A program made the position numbers and the translations under genes. Shown piece after piece: positions 11,044 through 24,000 of a stretch of DNA of 64,000 nucleotides; position 1 is the first letter of the stretch, and each line of letters opens with the position of its first letter. The stretch is taken from contig OY755041.1 in NCBI GenBank assembly GCA_963576565.1, forward strand, positions 125,779,655 to 125,843,654, read 5' to 3'. This DNA is from Aspidapion aeneum. Its lineage: Eukaryota > Arthropoda > Insecta > Coleoptera > Brentidae. The notes beneath the pieces are model-generated. The model was given only the letters and a program-made list of their open reading frames with translations. It was not told the origin of the DNA and did not search any database.

Positions 11044-11419
11044 ATAATAAAAACATCGGAAAAATCACGATAAACAATCAATAACCAAAAAAACAAATAA
11101 GAAATAAACCACAGAACAGAAAATATTTGGATACAGCGAGATTGCTAACAAATCTGCTCTGCCTGCTTGATCCGGACAATCAATGGAGCGCACAGGAATC
11201 GTTTGTGAGCAACCTCTCATATAAAATCGGCAACATCGCGATCATTAAACCAAAATTTTTGCTGTGCCCCAACTCAAAATTGTTCTAGGGTCCATTCTCC
11301 ATCTGTGACGTTTACAAATTGAGTTTTTATTTTTAAAGGTAATTGCCAGCTATTTGCCAGTTATTTAAAATTAATAATAAAATTAAAGAATAAAGGTGAT
11401 AAAAAAATATGAGAAGAAA
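11044..11419. promoter_or_regulatory. Putative divergent promoter region, RSRC1-like / PDCD10
   Basis: This is the interval between the putative leader exon of the minus-strand RS gene and the PDCD10 start codon. Both genes read away from it, and a less AT-rich patch lies at about 11150-11240. No TATA box is assigned. This is inference from gene layout. Confidence 0.35.
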
Positions 11420-13452
11420 ATGATGGAGGACACGCCCGTGACCCGGCTGATATTGCCAGTATTAATACGCCCAATTTTATCTCAGGTAAATCCTATAAAT
11501 TATTCATTTTGTTTATCCAGATTAACCTTGGTAGGTACTTAGGAAGTGAAACAGGAGTGTATTTCTTGTATGGTGCATTTTGTAAATTTTATAGACCACT
11601 TCAATTTCATCCTCTTTTGAAATTCTTGACTGTCCATGTTTTGCCAGCTATACTTTGGTCTATGAATAATGTTGCAAAATTATGTTTATAAATTTTCAAA
11701 ATAACAATAGGTAAATGAGAATTATATTCTTTTGGAGTGGTAATACCAGGGGTAGCATCATTTCTCCTCTTTTTCCAAAGAACTTAGGTACAAGACGCAC
11801 ATTTTGGTGCGTTTTACAACTAATCAAAAAAAATTTCTTTTTTGTTTTAACAATATAAACTGTTGAAAAAATCAAAACTTTTTGGAAGTCTGGGACTGCC
11901 AATGACTTGTAGGTCCAAATAAAAACATTGTCTTATTTACAGATTGAAAAACAAAGTGTAGCAGCAGCTCAGACCTTAAGAGCTGCCTTTACAAAAGTTG
12001 AACAGTCATGTCCTGGTCTCACATTAGATATAGTTGTAGAGATATTGAAAAAGGGAGAGCTTCCTGTTAATATGAATGAAAGCATTTTGAGACTGCAGGG
12101 AGCTGTTTCTGATGCTGATGGTAAGTTTTATAGGTTAGAAAATATTGATTTAATAATGTAACATATACTAAATATTTTTATATTATTTTAGTTGTAGAAT
12201 ATAGACTAAACAGATCCGAAGATGCCTTTCAAGAATTAAATAAAAAATCAGCAGCTTTAAAAAGAATTTTAAGCCGAATCCCTGATGAAATTACAGATAG
12301 AAAAACATTTTTGGAAACTATAAAGTGAGTGAAGCCAGGTCAGGTTTTAGTATCTACCAAATTGAATTTGCAAAACAAACATTTATAATTGTTTTTGTGT
12401 CATTCCAGGTTATGAACTTTCATGTCTATTTGTACTTTTTAGGGAAATTGCAAGTGCTATTAAAAAACTATTAGATGCTGTCAATGAAGTAAATGCATAC
12501 ATTCCAGGCACAACTGGCAAACAAGCTTTAGAACAAAGGAAAAGGGAATTTGTTAAATATTCCAAAAAGTTTAGCAACACTTTAAAGGAGTATTTTAAAG
12601 AAGGACAGTAAGTAAATGTAATTTTGAAGTATGGATTCAATTCTATTTTTAAAAAAGACCAAATTTTTATACTTTGATATACTTATTACAATAATGTAAC
12701 TGGAAAGATTTGGGGCACAGCAAAAAGGGCCTGAGTCTGGCTGGGTTATCTCACATGAAGTCAACCAAAAAGAATAATTCAGACCATCTTCCTGATTTTT
12801 GGTACATTTTTTATATTGATGAAGAAGATAAAAAATCCTAAATTTAAAATTTTTGTTCAATAGTTTTGTTTCATTAACTTTTGAAAGTTAAAGAACTGCC
12901 AATTTAAAAAGTCTTTAAAATATCTTTCAGTATCACATAATATATTTAAAAAAAAACTTTTTTTTTTTTTTAAAGAAAAAACATGTTTCTTTTTCCTTGT
13001 TTTAGCAAGATCCTCACCAGATTTCAAGATATAGCAGTGATGTGTTCATATTTATTTTTTTAAATAAAATTACACTTGGTGAGGGTCTTGCTAAAATATT
13101 GAAATTGGGAAAAAATTTTTTTTTAATTTCAGTTTTGTTTTTTATTTAAAAAATATATTGAAGAGGTATTTTAACTTTTTAAATCAGCCATAGTACATGT
13201 TTAAGCCAAATTGGCGTTTTTTTTTTAATTTTAAAAATTTAAAAAACCAATCAGCAAAAATTTTAAATTGCCATAAAAATCATCAAAATCTGCCAAACCG
13301 CCTTTTTCAACTATCTGTTTTTTGAATTTCTAAATAATAAAATTTATTTTATTGTTGTTAATTTTAGAGCCAATGCAGTTTTTGTCAGTGCATTATATTT
13401 AATTCATCAAACAAACATGATTATCTCTACAGTAAAGGACAGATGTGAATAA
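11420..13452 (+). CDS. PDCD10: Programmed cell death protein 10 (cerebral cavernous malformation 3), complete
   Basis: Exons are 11420-11485, 11943-12120, 12192-12324, 12443-12607 and 13368-13452. All have GT-AG ends and matching phases, and together give 208 aa (human 212). Conserved blocks include [88 protein letters not shown] and [15 protein letters not shown]. The N-terminal half is the dimerisation domain that binds GCKIII (Mst4/Stk25-type) kinases. The C-terminal half is the FAT-homology four-helix bundle that binds CCM2, paxillin and striatin, placing the protein in STRIPAK and CCM complexes in cytoplasm and Golgi. Two in-frame start codons lie side by side (11420, 11423). Introns 1-3 are short; intron 4 (760 bp) holds a hairpin repeat. 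Confidence 0.97.
13004..13097. repeat. Hairpin repeat in PDCD10 intron 4
   Basis: TTTTAGCAAGATCCTCACCA and TTGGTGAGGGTCTTGCTAAA are inverted copies about 50 bp apart. A related TTTAGCAAAATCCTCAC occurs near 30683 in WDR55 intron 3. Both introns also share a TCTGCCAAAC block (13291 and 31191), so the same dispersed repeat family sits in both genes. Confidence 0.55.
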
Positions 13453-13560
13453 TTCTATCCTAGATATATTACAATACTTAGAAAACCCACTGGAATTTTT
13501 GACTGTTAGGTATTGGTAAGCTATTTTACTATATTTTCTTTTTCATTTTTGGGACATACA

Positions 13561-14096
13561 ATAGTGACCAATAATTTAGGAATCAAGATGTGCAACAGCG
13601 ATTTTTTCTCAAAATTTAATAGTGCTTTTTTTCTCAAATTTAAAAACCTAACCTAGGCAAACATGGGCTATGAAACACTATTCGAAAAAGGATCAAAAAT
13701 TTTATACTTCCTGAGCATTCTATAACAATTGGACAAAAAAATAGTCTAAATATAAATTTTTATTTTTGCAAATTTTTTTAAAGTTAAGCAATTTTTTATG
13801 AATTCTACAAATTTTGATCATTTTTCCTAAATTTATATTTAGACTATCCTTTGTTAAGGTATAAAATGTTTACCTCTTTTGTCAAATGATGTTAACTAGT
13901 TTTTCAAACAAGATAAAAGGCTTAGAGTAATATATGTTTATTACTCTAAGATTAAAAGCACGAAACAAAAATCACCATTGCATGTGAGCCGAGATAAATT
14001 GAAGTTTTCAAATACACCATTAGTTTTTTTATTAGTAAGTGTACGATCAGATTTTTGTACACTTTTAGGTGGTTCCTAAATTATTGGCTGCTACTG
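13561..14096. mobile_element. TIR element between PDCD10 and XKR 3' ends
   Basis: The left end contains GACCAATAATTTAGGAA; the right end contains TTCCTAAATTATTGGCTG, its inverted copy. An inner inverted pair, ATAGTCTAAATATAAATTT / AAATTTATATTTAGACTAT, lies at about 13741 and 13832. It is about 540 bp with no coding sequence, and fills most of the convergent intergenic gap. Confidence 0.55.
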
Positions 14097-14616
14097 ATGA
14101 TTTGTTAGTTAATTATTATTAATATTTTAATAAGGATGGAAATATTTGAACTTGTTTGGGTGGTTTTTTTTTTAAATTATAAGTGGTAGAGATAAACCAA
14201 ATAAAAGTTTAATTCCATAAAGTTTTGTAAATATAGTTTCATAACAAATTTAGTGTTCCATTTAAACAGTTGCATTATTCAAATTATCTTCAATGTGTTA
14301 AAACAAAAGATAAAAAATACACATCATAAAAAGAAAGTATTTCCTTTATAATTAGGTTTTTTCACAAAAGATAAATTTTAAGTATATGAGGTTTTGTTAA
14401 TGTTATTAGAATGTTGTGTATATTATTGTGTGTGAACGTAATAACTAAACAAAAATACAAGTTTTTTAAAATTTTTATTTGATCTATAATATGACAATTT
14501 AATAAATAAAATATTAAAAAATATTTGACAAACTTACTATTAATTGTTCTCATTTGGTTACCTTTAAAATAATAAATAATATAAAATTAAATTTAGTAAT
14601 TCCCTTTGTTTTCTAA

Positions 14617-17600
14617 TCAAGTAGCAGCTGTTGGAATAAGAATTGATTTTGGTTTTGTTAAAATTAAATAAAAAGTCATGGTACTGAAACTTAATAGGCC
14701 GCAAGTTATAATCAAGTAAAAAGTGTACCGAAACCAGTAATCATTTAAAATTGTGTCAAGTTCAGAATAGTACCAAATTAGACACATTGCTATATTTTCA
14801 AAAAATACAACAAAGAAAAATCCATAATAAATAAAGTATGCTCGTTTGAATTTTATCTTAAATTCAATTATTACAAATAGGTAAACGTAGCATAAAAAAA
14901 TGTAAAAAAATATTTTTAATATTTTTCTTTCAATAGTGTCATATCTAATATCATAGAAAAATATCGCCATTACTAAAATATAATGACTAGCAAGCAACCA
15001 AGCAGCTTGGTTTTGAAAAAAATAGACAAATGTAGAAATGGATAAAACTCTGCCTAAGACAAAAGTGAACCACCAACAGAATGCCACCAATTTTCCTGAT
15101 AAATCGTCTTCTTGAAGTCCTTTGATGTAAATGACACGTGATATATTAAAGTCCGGTTCAGAAATTGGATGCGATTTTCTGATTTCTTTTATGGAAAGTT
15201 GTTTGCTTACAGATTTACGCCAGTTTTGGATGCGTGATGTTTCTTCTTTGCCAGATTCTAAGAAACAACTGTTGTATACTGAGTGTACGTCCCATTAAGC
15301 ATAGTAAATACATTTAGCTCTTAACCTAATACAGCTCTACAATTTCAGGAAATTTTTTTCTAACAAAATAGGGCTTTGCATATTTATTTAAAATATTTTT
15401 GCTCCTATTCTATAGCTTCCTGGTAGTAGGAAATAGTTATTTACCTAACTAGTGCGGAAAGTGATACTTTTACGCACGCGACGGCAGTTGCCCGAACGAC
15501 GCTTTGCGGAGTTCGGGCACGCCGTCAAGGGCGGAAAAGGCACTTTCCACAAGAGTTAGGTACAAAATTTTTCCTAGTTGCATAAAAAGCTTGGTTTTAC
15601 ATTTTAATATATTTGGTATTTTTTACATTAAAAACAGCAAAAAACAAATTCTGTTTTCATTTTTAATTTAATTCAGTTTATAAATGGGTCAATAAGTCTA
15701 ATTAGGCCTAAAATTCACGGCTAAAAACTGACATTTTCTTTCCCTTAATGTAGGGAAATGACAGAGAAGTATATATGAAAGGTCTAAATTATGCAGAATT
15801 TTTCAAAGAAAACGAATATGGTATAATTTGTGTATGTTTATCATACATTTTTGTAAAAAACAAAATGTTCTACTTGAGATATATTGTGACTATTAAAAAA
15901 TATTTTAGATAAATTAATAAAGCCTGACTTTATTATATTAGCTGTAATAGTTTATGAGGTAAATCTAGCTGTTATAATGGGACACCCTGTATATTGTTAA
16001 ATATTAAAATAATTAACATTAGAAAGCATCTTACCAAAAAATATTGTATCAACTTCATCATAATGAGAAATTCTAACCCTTTTTTGGGTTTGTGGCACAT
16101 TTGTGCCGAGGTCTAAATCTGCTTCCACATCAGAACTTTCATTTACGTTTTGTAAAACATCCTCATTTAATATTGATTCGGGTTCAAGATAGATGTCACT
16201 GCTTCGTCTGCGTTGTTCTACAGTAGATGGCTCTAGATGATACAGATTCAAAAGACGTGAAGAATCACTTTTTCTTTTCTCAATGATTGACCTAAAACGA
16301 AGTTTAACATAAATTTGATTTGACTGGCATCCAGTTGTCGGGTCAAAAATTTTACACACCGGTTTTGAGATGCCAAAGAACTTCTTAAAACAACTTCATG
16401 CTCGTTTTTATTAGATTGCAAATCATCTTTAATTCTTATTTTGTGCCATGGATATTGATAACCTAGCACTTTTTGTGCCTTAAACCTTTGGTAGTAAGTT
16501 GTAGTTATTGCTAGCTTCGATAAATTCAATAATATGGCTATTACTTGAACATTCTCTAAAAAAAAAGTGTTTTTGTATGTTCCAACAATTGGTAAAAATA
16601 ATGCATAGGCGTTTTTTTTTAAACAAAACCAAAATTTGTTATTAAAAACACACTTAAAACTGACACTTAACTTAAATTTGACACTTAAAACTATTATGTG
16701 TCACCAAAAACTAGTAAACTATAAGGGACTTTCCATGTCAACCCGGCCACCTTTAACACTTAAAAATTTTGATTTAATAAAAATTTATTCTTTCGTTCCT
16801 TTATAGATACCGATTACACGAAGATCAAAAACTTGAAAAAAGTTTGCATTTACTTAAATCTACAGGATGTTTTATCTTCTTAATTGGCCAAAGCATATCT
16901 AAGGTTTATGATTTTTCCTGAAAAAATAAGAACTTTGCAAAAAAAAATTTACTACTCTTTTGAAATAAAAACAAGTTTTTAAAAAATATATTAAAATTGA
17001 TTAATAATCGCATCAGTGACCTTAGTCGAAGATAATAAATTAAAAAAACCGCCATTTTGAAAATGTGCTTGTTTTGATTTTTTATATTTTTTTGAAAAAA
17101 GATGCTCTAATATTTTGTCTTATTGTCTTTAAAAATTGTAGAGTAGGCCGAGAAGTATAAATGCCAAAAAGAAAAATTCTTGTGTAAGTGTGCGGAGGCC
17201 TTGGCCGTACATATATGTATATGGGCAAGCGAGCACTCCTATTGAGGCACCCAAAGTGTGAATCAATATATATATATATAAAAAAAAAGTTTGTTTTAAG
17301 GAAAAAATCTTTTTTTTTTCAATCTGACACCCCCCGCCCTCCTTGTATATGACATCAACGGCGTCACATTGAAGGGCCAAGACGGGCCTTGGCCTTTCAC
17401 TGTTTATAACCTTATTGGCTACCAACATTGTGGCTCATTTTTCTTAACACAGGAACAATTTTAAAAACTTTGATAACTTTCAATAAATAAATAAAAAATC
17501 TGAAAAATTAGATTTTGTTCAGAAAAAAAAAGTACCTATACCTATACTTACTAGTAATTTGATCTATATTAGCGTTATGGCGCATGAGAATGTGTAATTG

Positions 17601-19802
17601 GCATAGAATCTGAGGCAAGGCGTGCAAGTAAGCCTGCAAAAAAATATAAAGTTCTATGGATCTTGGGGAGTTTATTGTGTCTTTGGCTGACTCAATTGAA
17701 GTTTCGTCACTGCTTATGGCTGCCTCAATCGACCAAAATATTCTTTCGGCAAATCTGCAGGACCCAAAAATACAAATTAATATACATAAAGTGTACAAGG
17801 TGTCCCAAATTCGATGTTTTCGGGAGGTTTCAGGTACTTTTAAGGCAAATATAGCAAGTTGTTTTTAAGTTAAAGGGGGTTTTTAAAAAGGTTATAATAA
17901 CTTTTTTATTAATAAAAATTTCATTTAGGTGTAAAATTGTTTTTTTACATAACTGCAGCATGGCGAAGGAAGGGTAATGTTTTTCGATTGTTGTATGTAT
18001 GTATGTAAATATGTATGTTTGTGTCACGCTAGAGGCTAAACGACTGAACCAATTTTGACAAAAAAAGGTGTCGTTGAATTGCTACTCATCCCGAAGGTGC
18101 TATATAGGCTATATTTTTTAAACAGGAATTAACATCGCGGTCTTCAAACGCCATTTGGTCATATGATGTAAGCTTTAAGGCATACAAATTATTAAAATTC
18201 CTTTGTTTACCACGGCCCTATTCAAGAAAATTCGTTTTGCATACGCTCTCAGATTTTTTTTCTAACATCATGTTATTAGTTTTCCCCCCCCGCTTCTCCC
18301 TCTTTCCTCCCCGCCATCCTTATTAGAAAAAGTTATAGCTATAACTTTCACAAATATAAAGCTATTTCAAAAGTTCTTTCTGTACACGTTTAAAGACTTT
18401 TTTCCAACATTATTTTACCAGTTTTCTCCTCCGTCTCTTCTTCTCTCTCTCCTTATTAGTAATAGTTGTAGCTATACCTTTCACAAATATACAGCGATTT
18501 CAAAAATTCTTTCTGCACACGCTTTAAGACTTTATTTCCAACATCATTTTACTAGTTTCCCTCTTCCTCTCCCTCTCTTCTCCCCATTCTTCTTATTAAT
18601 AATAATTGTAGCTATACCTTTCACAAATTTAGAGCGATTTCAAAAATTCTTTCGACACACGCTTTAAAATTGTTTTCGAAACCATTTTTCAAGTTCCCTC
18701 CTCCCTCTTTCCTCCCCCACCTTTACTCAATGGAAGGTAACACCGTTCGCGTACGTAGAAAATCTACACGTATTTTTTGGGCAAAGCTAAAATAATTTAT
18801 AAAACTGAATAAGAATTAAACCTAAAAGTGGAAATAAAAAAATGTTAAAAAAAAAACACCCAACTACTAAATTTACTTGTAACTCGTAAATTATAGATAT
18901 ACCTATCAATTTTGTACTGAACTGCAACTAGTACTTACAAGTAAATTTAGCAATTAGGTGTTTTTTGAAGTGTAAACTTCTTTAGGCGCGTTTAGCAGTT
19001 TTTGTGGTTAGTGAATTGAACTGAGACGTCAGGCTCGGCAATATAACGCTCATTCGGGTGAAGTCGACTAACTGTGAGAGGAACATTCAGCGAGCGAGCG
19101 ATATGATGATGCAGAGGAAGGCCTGTCGTATTAATTAAACTTTGTTGAATTTTAAACTTCTGCCATGTGGTCTTAAGCACACACAATTTTTTTTATTTAA
19201 TTTTTTTTTTCGAGTGTAAAATTGCTTTTTTATAGTTTTTCTGTAGATAATTCAATCAATAACATGAAAACACTCTCCCAAAATTTTGATTTTTTAAAAA
19301 TTCCCTGTATCTTAAAGACGTGGCTTGCTATATCAACATAAAAATTGAGCTTTGTAAGTGCTGATGTTAGAAATACCCTGAACCCTTCAAAAACATTTGT
19401 TAAAATTTTAGAAAAAAAATTACACATAAGGTACCTCCACATCATCCAAACAGGAAAAAGCAAATGTTGAAGAAACTTGAGAAAAAACCATTTCCAATTT
19501 TCTTTGTCTTTCCAATCGGATGCTTCAACCCAATACTTGTTATTTGTCACAATAATAACGTAACTTGTTAAAGCCGGTAAATACATAAAAAATAAAGTGA
19601 AACTTGCCCAAAACGGATCATTGTCTTTGTAATGTCGAAAAATAACACCAATATCAAATGCTATGACCAATTTGTAGAGAACACAAGCGCTTAATGACGG
19701 TATCAAGTAATTCACTACTGCATCTTGATGGGAACTCAACTTGTAACCCAATAAAGTTTTGTTTTTTTTAGTGTCCATAGAATCAGTCCTTGATATTGTC
19801 AT
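14617..19802 (-). CDS. XK-related (XKR) family membrane protein, complete
   Basis: Exons are 19802-19435, 17754-17552, 16555-16360, 16291-16035 and 15257-14617. Every junction is GT-AG and phase-matched, giving 554 aa. XKR hallmarks read across the junctions: LLFPVWMMWR joined to FAERIFWSIEAA, IFLQAYLHALPQILCQLHIL, TTYYQRFKAQKVLGYQYPW and EDDLSGKLVAFCWWFTFVLG, followed by several hydrophobic C-terminal helices. Some family members (XKR8/4/9, C. elegans CED-8) act in phosphatidylserine exposure at the plasma membrane after caspase cleavage. Exon 4 encodes a hydrophilic, acidic loop (about residues 257-341) ending in DEVD (334-337), a perfect effector-caspase motif, before the exon 5 junction. 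Introns 1 (1.7 kb) and 4 (0.8 kb) carry repeats. Which vertebrate XKR it matches best I cannot tell. An N-terminal Met a few residues later is possible. Confidence 0.93.
15442..15562. mobile_element. 121-bp foldback MITE, GCGGAAAAGT family (copy 2)
   Basis: It starts TACCTAACTAGTGCGG and ends AAGAGTTAGGTA, with an inner inverted pair GTTGCCCGAACGACGC / GGAGTTCGGGCACGCC. It lies in XKR intron 4 and has the same length as the copy at 2738-2858. Confidence 0.7.
16556..17551. other. XKR intron 2
   Basis: About 1 kb between exons 2 and 3, AT-rich with poly-A/T runs. A less AT-rich patch at about 17185-17400 contains a short TATATA run (17267-17280). No recognisable coding or element. Confidence 0.4.
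17794..17980. mobile_element. Fragment related to the 3551-4756 foldback
   Basis: TACAAGGTGTCCCAAATTCG is followed by GGAGGTTTCAGGTACTTTTA and ATAACTTTTTTATTAATAAA, the same order of blocks as the left arm of the large foldback. Only one arm is present. It is in XKR intron 1. Confidence 0.45.
18243..18735. repeat. ~135-bp minisatellite, about 3.5 copies
   Basis: Successive units repeat CTTTAAGACTTTTTTCCAAC, a C/T-rich stretch, GTAGCTATACCTTTCACAAA and GCGATTTCAAAAATTCTTTC, starting near 18243, 18387, 18521 and 18662 (last partial). The units have diverged. It lies inside XKR intron 1. Confidence 0.65.
18847..18968. mobile_element. Short MITE in XKR intron 1
   Basis: Left AAAAAACACCCAACTACTAA with ATTTACTTGTAA; right TTACAAGTAAATTTAGCAAT with TAGGTGTTTTTT. 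The arms are about 30 bp, inverted, and the element is 122 bp in all. Confidence 0.65.
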
Positions 19803-20172
19803 TGTTTTTTTTTTTACAAAAAATTAGATGAAGTTTTACACATAAAATACACTATTATATGCAATTTTATTAAGCTTGTGTTTATTGTTGTGTTGGATGG
19901 ATTGTGACTAATTTAGGAGATAAATTCCAACTTTATCTTATCTTTTTTAGAACAAAAATTAATTATTATATTTACACCTGCTATCTACCGCCTATTCTAA
20001 ATGATGCATGATATTGTTAAATATGGAACTTATAAAATGTTTATATATGTAGGACACCATTATTATATATACAAAAAATCCTTAACTCTGCATCCCTCGC
20101 GCGTGAGCATTAAGATATATTAAAGGTATTTGTACATGTTCTCACAATTCTCTAAATAATACAGATAATAAA

Positions 20173-20319
20173 ATGACCGACAGATACAGGCCAATCCAAG
20201 TAGTGGTCCACAGATTGAGTGTGAGTAAAGTATAAACGACAAAAAATTTAATTCGCAAATAAATTCTCATTTTGTAGAAGACGCTCCTGCTTGTTCTTAG
20301 ATGGAGTGAAATCCATTAA
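20173..20319 (+). CDS. Possible two-exon microprotein (29 aa), unrecognised
   Basis: ATG 20173 opens MTDRYRPIQVVVHRLS, ending exactly at a GTGAGT donor (20221). A 57-bp intron ends TTTGTAG (20277). The second segment, 20278-20319, continues KTLLLVLRWSEIH and stops. The intron length and splice signals are typical of insects, and the junction is phase 0. It lies in the gap upstream of XKR, divergent from it. I do not recognise the peptide, and chance cannot be excluded at this length. Confidence 0.25.
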
Positions 20320-21005
20320 TCTACAGAGTGGCTTAGTAGGCTAAATTGATAAAAAGTGTTAATAATAAAGGACTGTTATTTTAAAAGAAAAGTTGTTTAA
20401 AATTCCAAAAATTACAGCCGATTTGCAATTTTCAAAAAAATCAGCCCCCTGGGATTTTATAAGTCAGTAATAAAAATTTCATTTAGAAAATTTTTTAGAT
20501 AATTTTTCGGAAAATTTAGAATCTGCCTTAATTTTTTATTCTAAATAACATTTCTTTATAACCTTTCAGCTATTTTTTAAAACAACACCTACTTTATTCT
20601 GAACAATTTTTATCAAATCTAGCGTCTATATTAATTAATTTTCTTAACATCTTAGTTTGAGCTCAGACTCGATCTGTGGATAAAAAAAAATGTTTTCCAA
20701 ATTTCAAGAAAGTAGCAATATGCAACACATTTATAATTAAAGATAAACAATCGCCTAATGAGCAAAGTGCTCACTGAGGTCCTCAACTTCTTTTTCGTGA
20801 CACAGCGGACTGTTACAAGCCAAATTTTAAAAAGTACATGTAGTTATAAGGAAGCTAAAAGAAAAGAAGTGGGCGGGATAGACGCGACTATGCGAAATGA
20901 TTATTGTTTTTAAAAAACTGTGAGCAAAATGCTTATAGCGCCGCTGATGCAGGGTTGGTTAATTATGTTACTTAAATATGGATATAAAACACAACTAGTT
21001 TTCCA
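20320..21005. other. Intergenic stretch left of the MALSU1 stop codon
   Basis: About 690 bp, AT-rich, with no coding sequence or paired inverted repeat that I can support. Confidence 0.4.
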
Positions 21006-24000
21006 TTATGTAGCTGCTTCCAAATTTCCTAGATACATTGAGTGTTGTTCCAATAATTCAGATATTGCTTCTTTTTTATTGAATTCTTTGTCAAACTTAG
21101 AACCTAATGCCCACAGCGAGTCCAAATCATAATGAATTCTTGCTTTTTTTGAAAAAATGTGTAAAGCTATATTTCCTAAAATTAAAAATGTAACTTAGCA
21201 AATTTGCTGAGCACAATAAATCAGTCATCATAACAGCATTTTATTGAATAATATTCAAAGAGCTAATTCTTTCTTGGGTCCATTTTGAAGAAAAAAAACT
21301 TCATATGAACATAGATCTTTAACATCTTCACCAGTATTTACTGAAGGGTCTACAGTGCTACAATCCTAGGTCTACAAGTCTACATTTTGGTTGAAGGTTT
21401 AACTTATTTTTCCCGTGAATGCAATAGTTTTTAATATTTATATAAATTGTTCATAAATACCTTGCGATATGGGTCATATTTTTTCATTGTAACAAAGACA
21501 TTATTTCCTTACAATGGTTAGAAATAAATAAAAATAATATAATGTTTTGGTTTAAACCTCTGAAAGTCACTATAGGAAATGTCAAATAAAAATGGTGTGA
21601 GTCAGTGTCAGCTGTCCGCTATTTTTTACATGTTAATTTTTCAGACAAGCTAGCGACAATTACACTGATGTTCAATTGTTTTGGTGGATGTGTAATTAAA
21701 AACGGATTCTAATATATCTTGTGCTTTTTACAGTACCGGAATTGGAATTGTATTTAATATGGTAATGCATTTACACATATAGTTTTAAGTTATTTATATA
21801 TTATTTAACTTTGAAAATTTTTGTATATAAGTTTTTTTATCAGTCATGGATTATTTCTACTGTTTTTCAAACCTTAAACCATCCCTCAGGGGTGGTGGTA
21901 CTACAATTTGAGAGTAGAAAATGTACGACCAAAATATCCTGTATCTTAAAAGTTAAGATATTTTTGAAATACGTTTATATAAAGTTTTATTTCCAAAATG
22001 GAGTCAAGATTTACATTCTTCATTAGCGTCTCATTGGGTAACACCCTTTGAGATCATTTCATAACTTTTAAACAATAAAAAGTTTCTCATGAATTATGAA
22101 ATAAACTTACACACCTAAATCCATTGCCATCCAATCTCTTGAATCAGCTCCTTCAAGTCTGGGTACTTGATCTGTCTTAAGTCGTTTTTGCTTAAAAACC
22201 CGTCTTATAAATTGTGCTAATGCTTGCATGTGTCTCTGTGACTTTCCAGATACTATCACTATATAATCAACATATTTTATTTCATTTGGTACACTAGCTA
22301 CAAAAATGTCTTCAGCATTTTCATGCTTTAGAGCTTCTACTAAATCTTCTATATCAAAAACTCCTGTTTTTCCTCCTAAACAAACAACATTTTATTAATT
22401 TGTGGTGTATACATGTGTGACTAGTAGAATGAAATAGAGTTCAACACAAGAGAAGCAACAATATATTTAATTTCTTACTTTCAAGGTTCAATCCAACAAA
22501 TTTGTCTTCTTCCTTTACTTCTTCTTCCTCCAAAAGATTGGCATATTTTAACCTTTCTTCATAAACATCTAAAATTATCTCAGATTCTTCATTATTAAAC
22601 TGCTTATATTTTGAACCCATATCACCTAAAAGCACAATTCTTATTCATACACTACCCTTATATTAAGACTTTAGCTCCCCAGCAAACAAAGATGAAAGAA
22701 TTTGGCTGAATGGTAGAAAGGAAAAATTTATGTAAAAAATGTATAGGTACAAGTTATTTTCATAATTTTTTCAGATAACTTTGTTTTGCTGGCCTATTGC
22801 TGGTTGTTATAACAACTATCAAAAAGTGATCTTCAAATGATGAGACAACAACATATTTTATTTGTTCGGTTCAGTTCCTTACAGGTGTGGAACTTGTCAA
22901 TTTGAATAAGAATTTATGAAATCTACCACTAGCCATATAGTATATATATATGTCAAAAATTTGTTTTATAGTGTCTGTTCACTGTGTGAAGATGTTAAAA
23001 GGGCCACTGGACCACCCAGAGAGGGGAGCCTGACCCCACAAGCCTAAATATTTTGTAGTTATTTTATGTACAAAAAAAACCTGCATCAGTGTGTTACTAA
23101 AAGGTTTTTTACATTTTTCAGAAACATGTATAAAGTTATAGAAAAAGACTCTGGGGGCTTGTTCTTAAATTACTTAATGCACTAAGAGAAACAACCTTAT
23201 AATACTTTGAATGAGTTAAAGAGAGACAGGTAGTTGTTTTTGTATTACATAATTTAAAAATAAGCCCCTATATGTATCACATATTTAAAAAAAAAAGGAA
23301 GAACACAATACATACAGGGTCTCTAGTTACAACAAGCCAGGTTAGGGGTCTACTACGTTATACCTCGATGCTTGAAAATGGGTGTTTCTTTTTTTAATGA
23401 TAAGTTGAGGTCGTTTTATACTGTTTTCAAGAAAAAAAAATGCGGATTTTTCGCATTTTTTTTAGAAATTTAAAAATTAAAAAATTAGTAAAAACTCATA
23501 CAAATTGCTATAGAAATAATTTATTTGACGTTTGTTATTTCGAGAAAGAGCGGGACGGCTCACAATCGACGGAGCTTTAAATAAATGGTAATTTAGCCAA
23601 AAATAAGGTGACCAACTATCTAGCAAGAGGCGATAAAGAGTTTTTAAGAAATGTATTTACGCATAGAAAAATGGTTACACCAAATTTTTGAAATCTAATG
23701 TTCGGCCTGACATCTTGCTCTTTTAATTTGTCGCGCATTTTTGACTCCGTAAAATCGTCCAAAATCGTCTATTGAGCATTTATAATGAAAAAAATGATGC
23801 AGAAACAATTATGATAATGATGATTTACAGAAATTCAGCAGTTCGGTTTGGTTCGGGTCGATCTTAGATTAGGTTGGCTGTGTCTTAAAGTAATTCAGCA
23901 GGAGTCGGCTGCGCCGACTCCTGCTGAATTACTTTAAGACCCAACAAACCTAACCTAAAACCAAACCGAACGGAACTTAACTGAATCAAATTGAACCAAA

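Noticed and set aside
18992..19186. Minus-strand frame with TTGLPLHHHIARSLNVPLTV
   Set aside because: It looks protein-like and could be an old element fragment, but I cannot match it to a family, and it lies inside XKR intron 1 without splice context.
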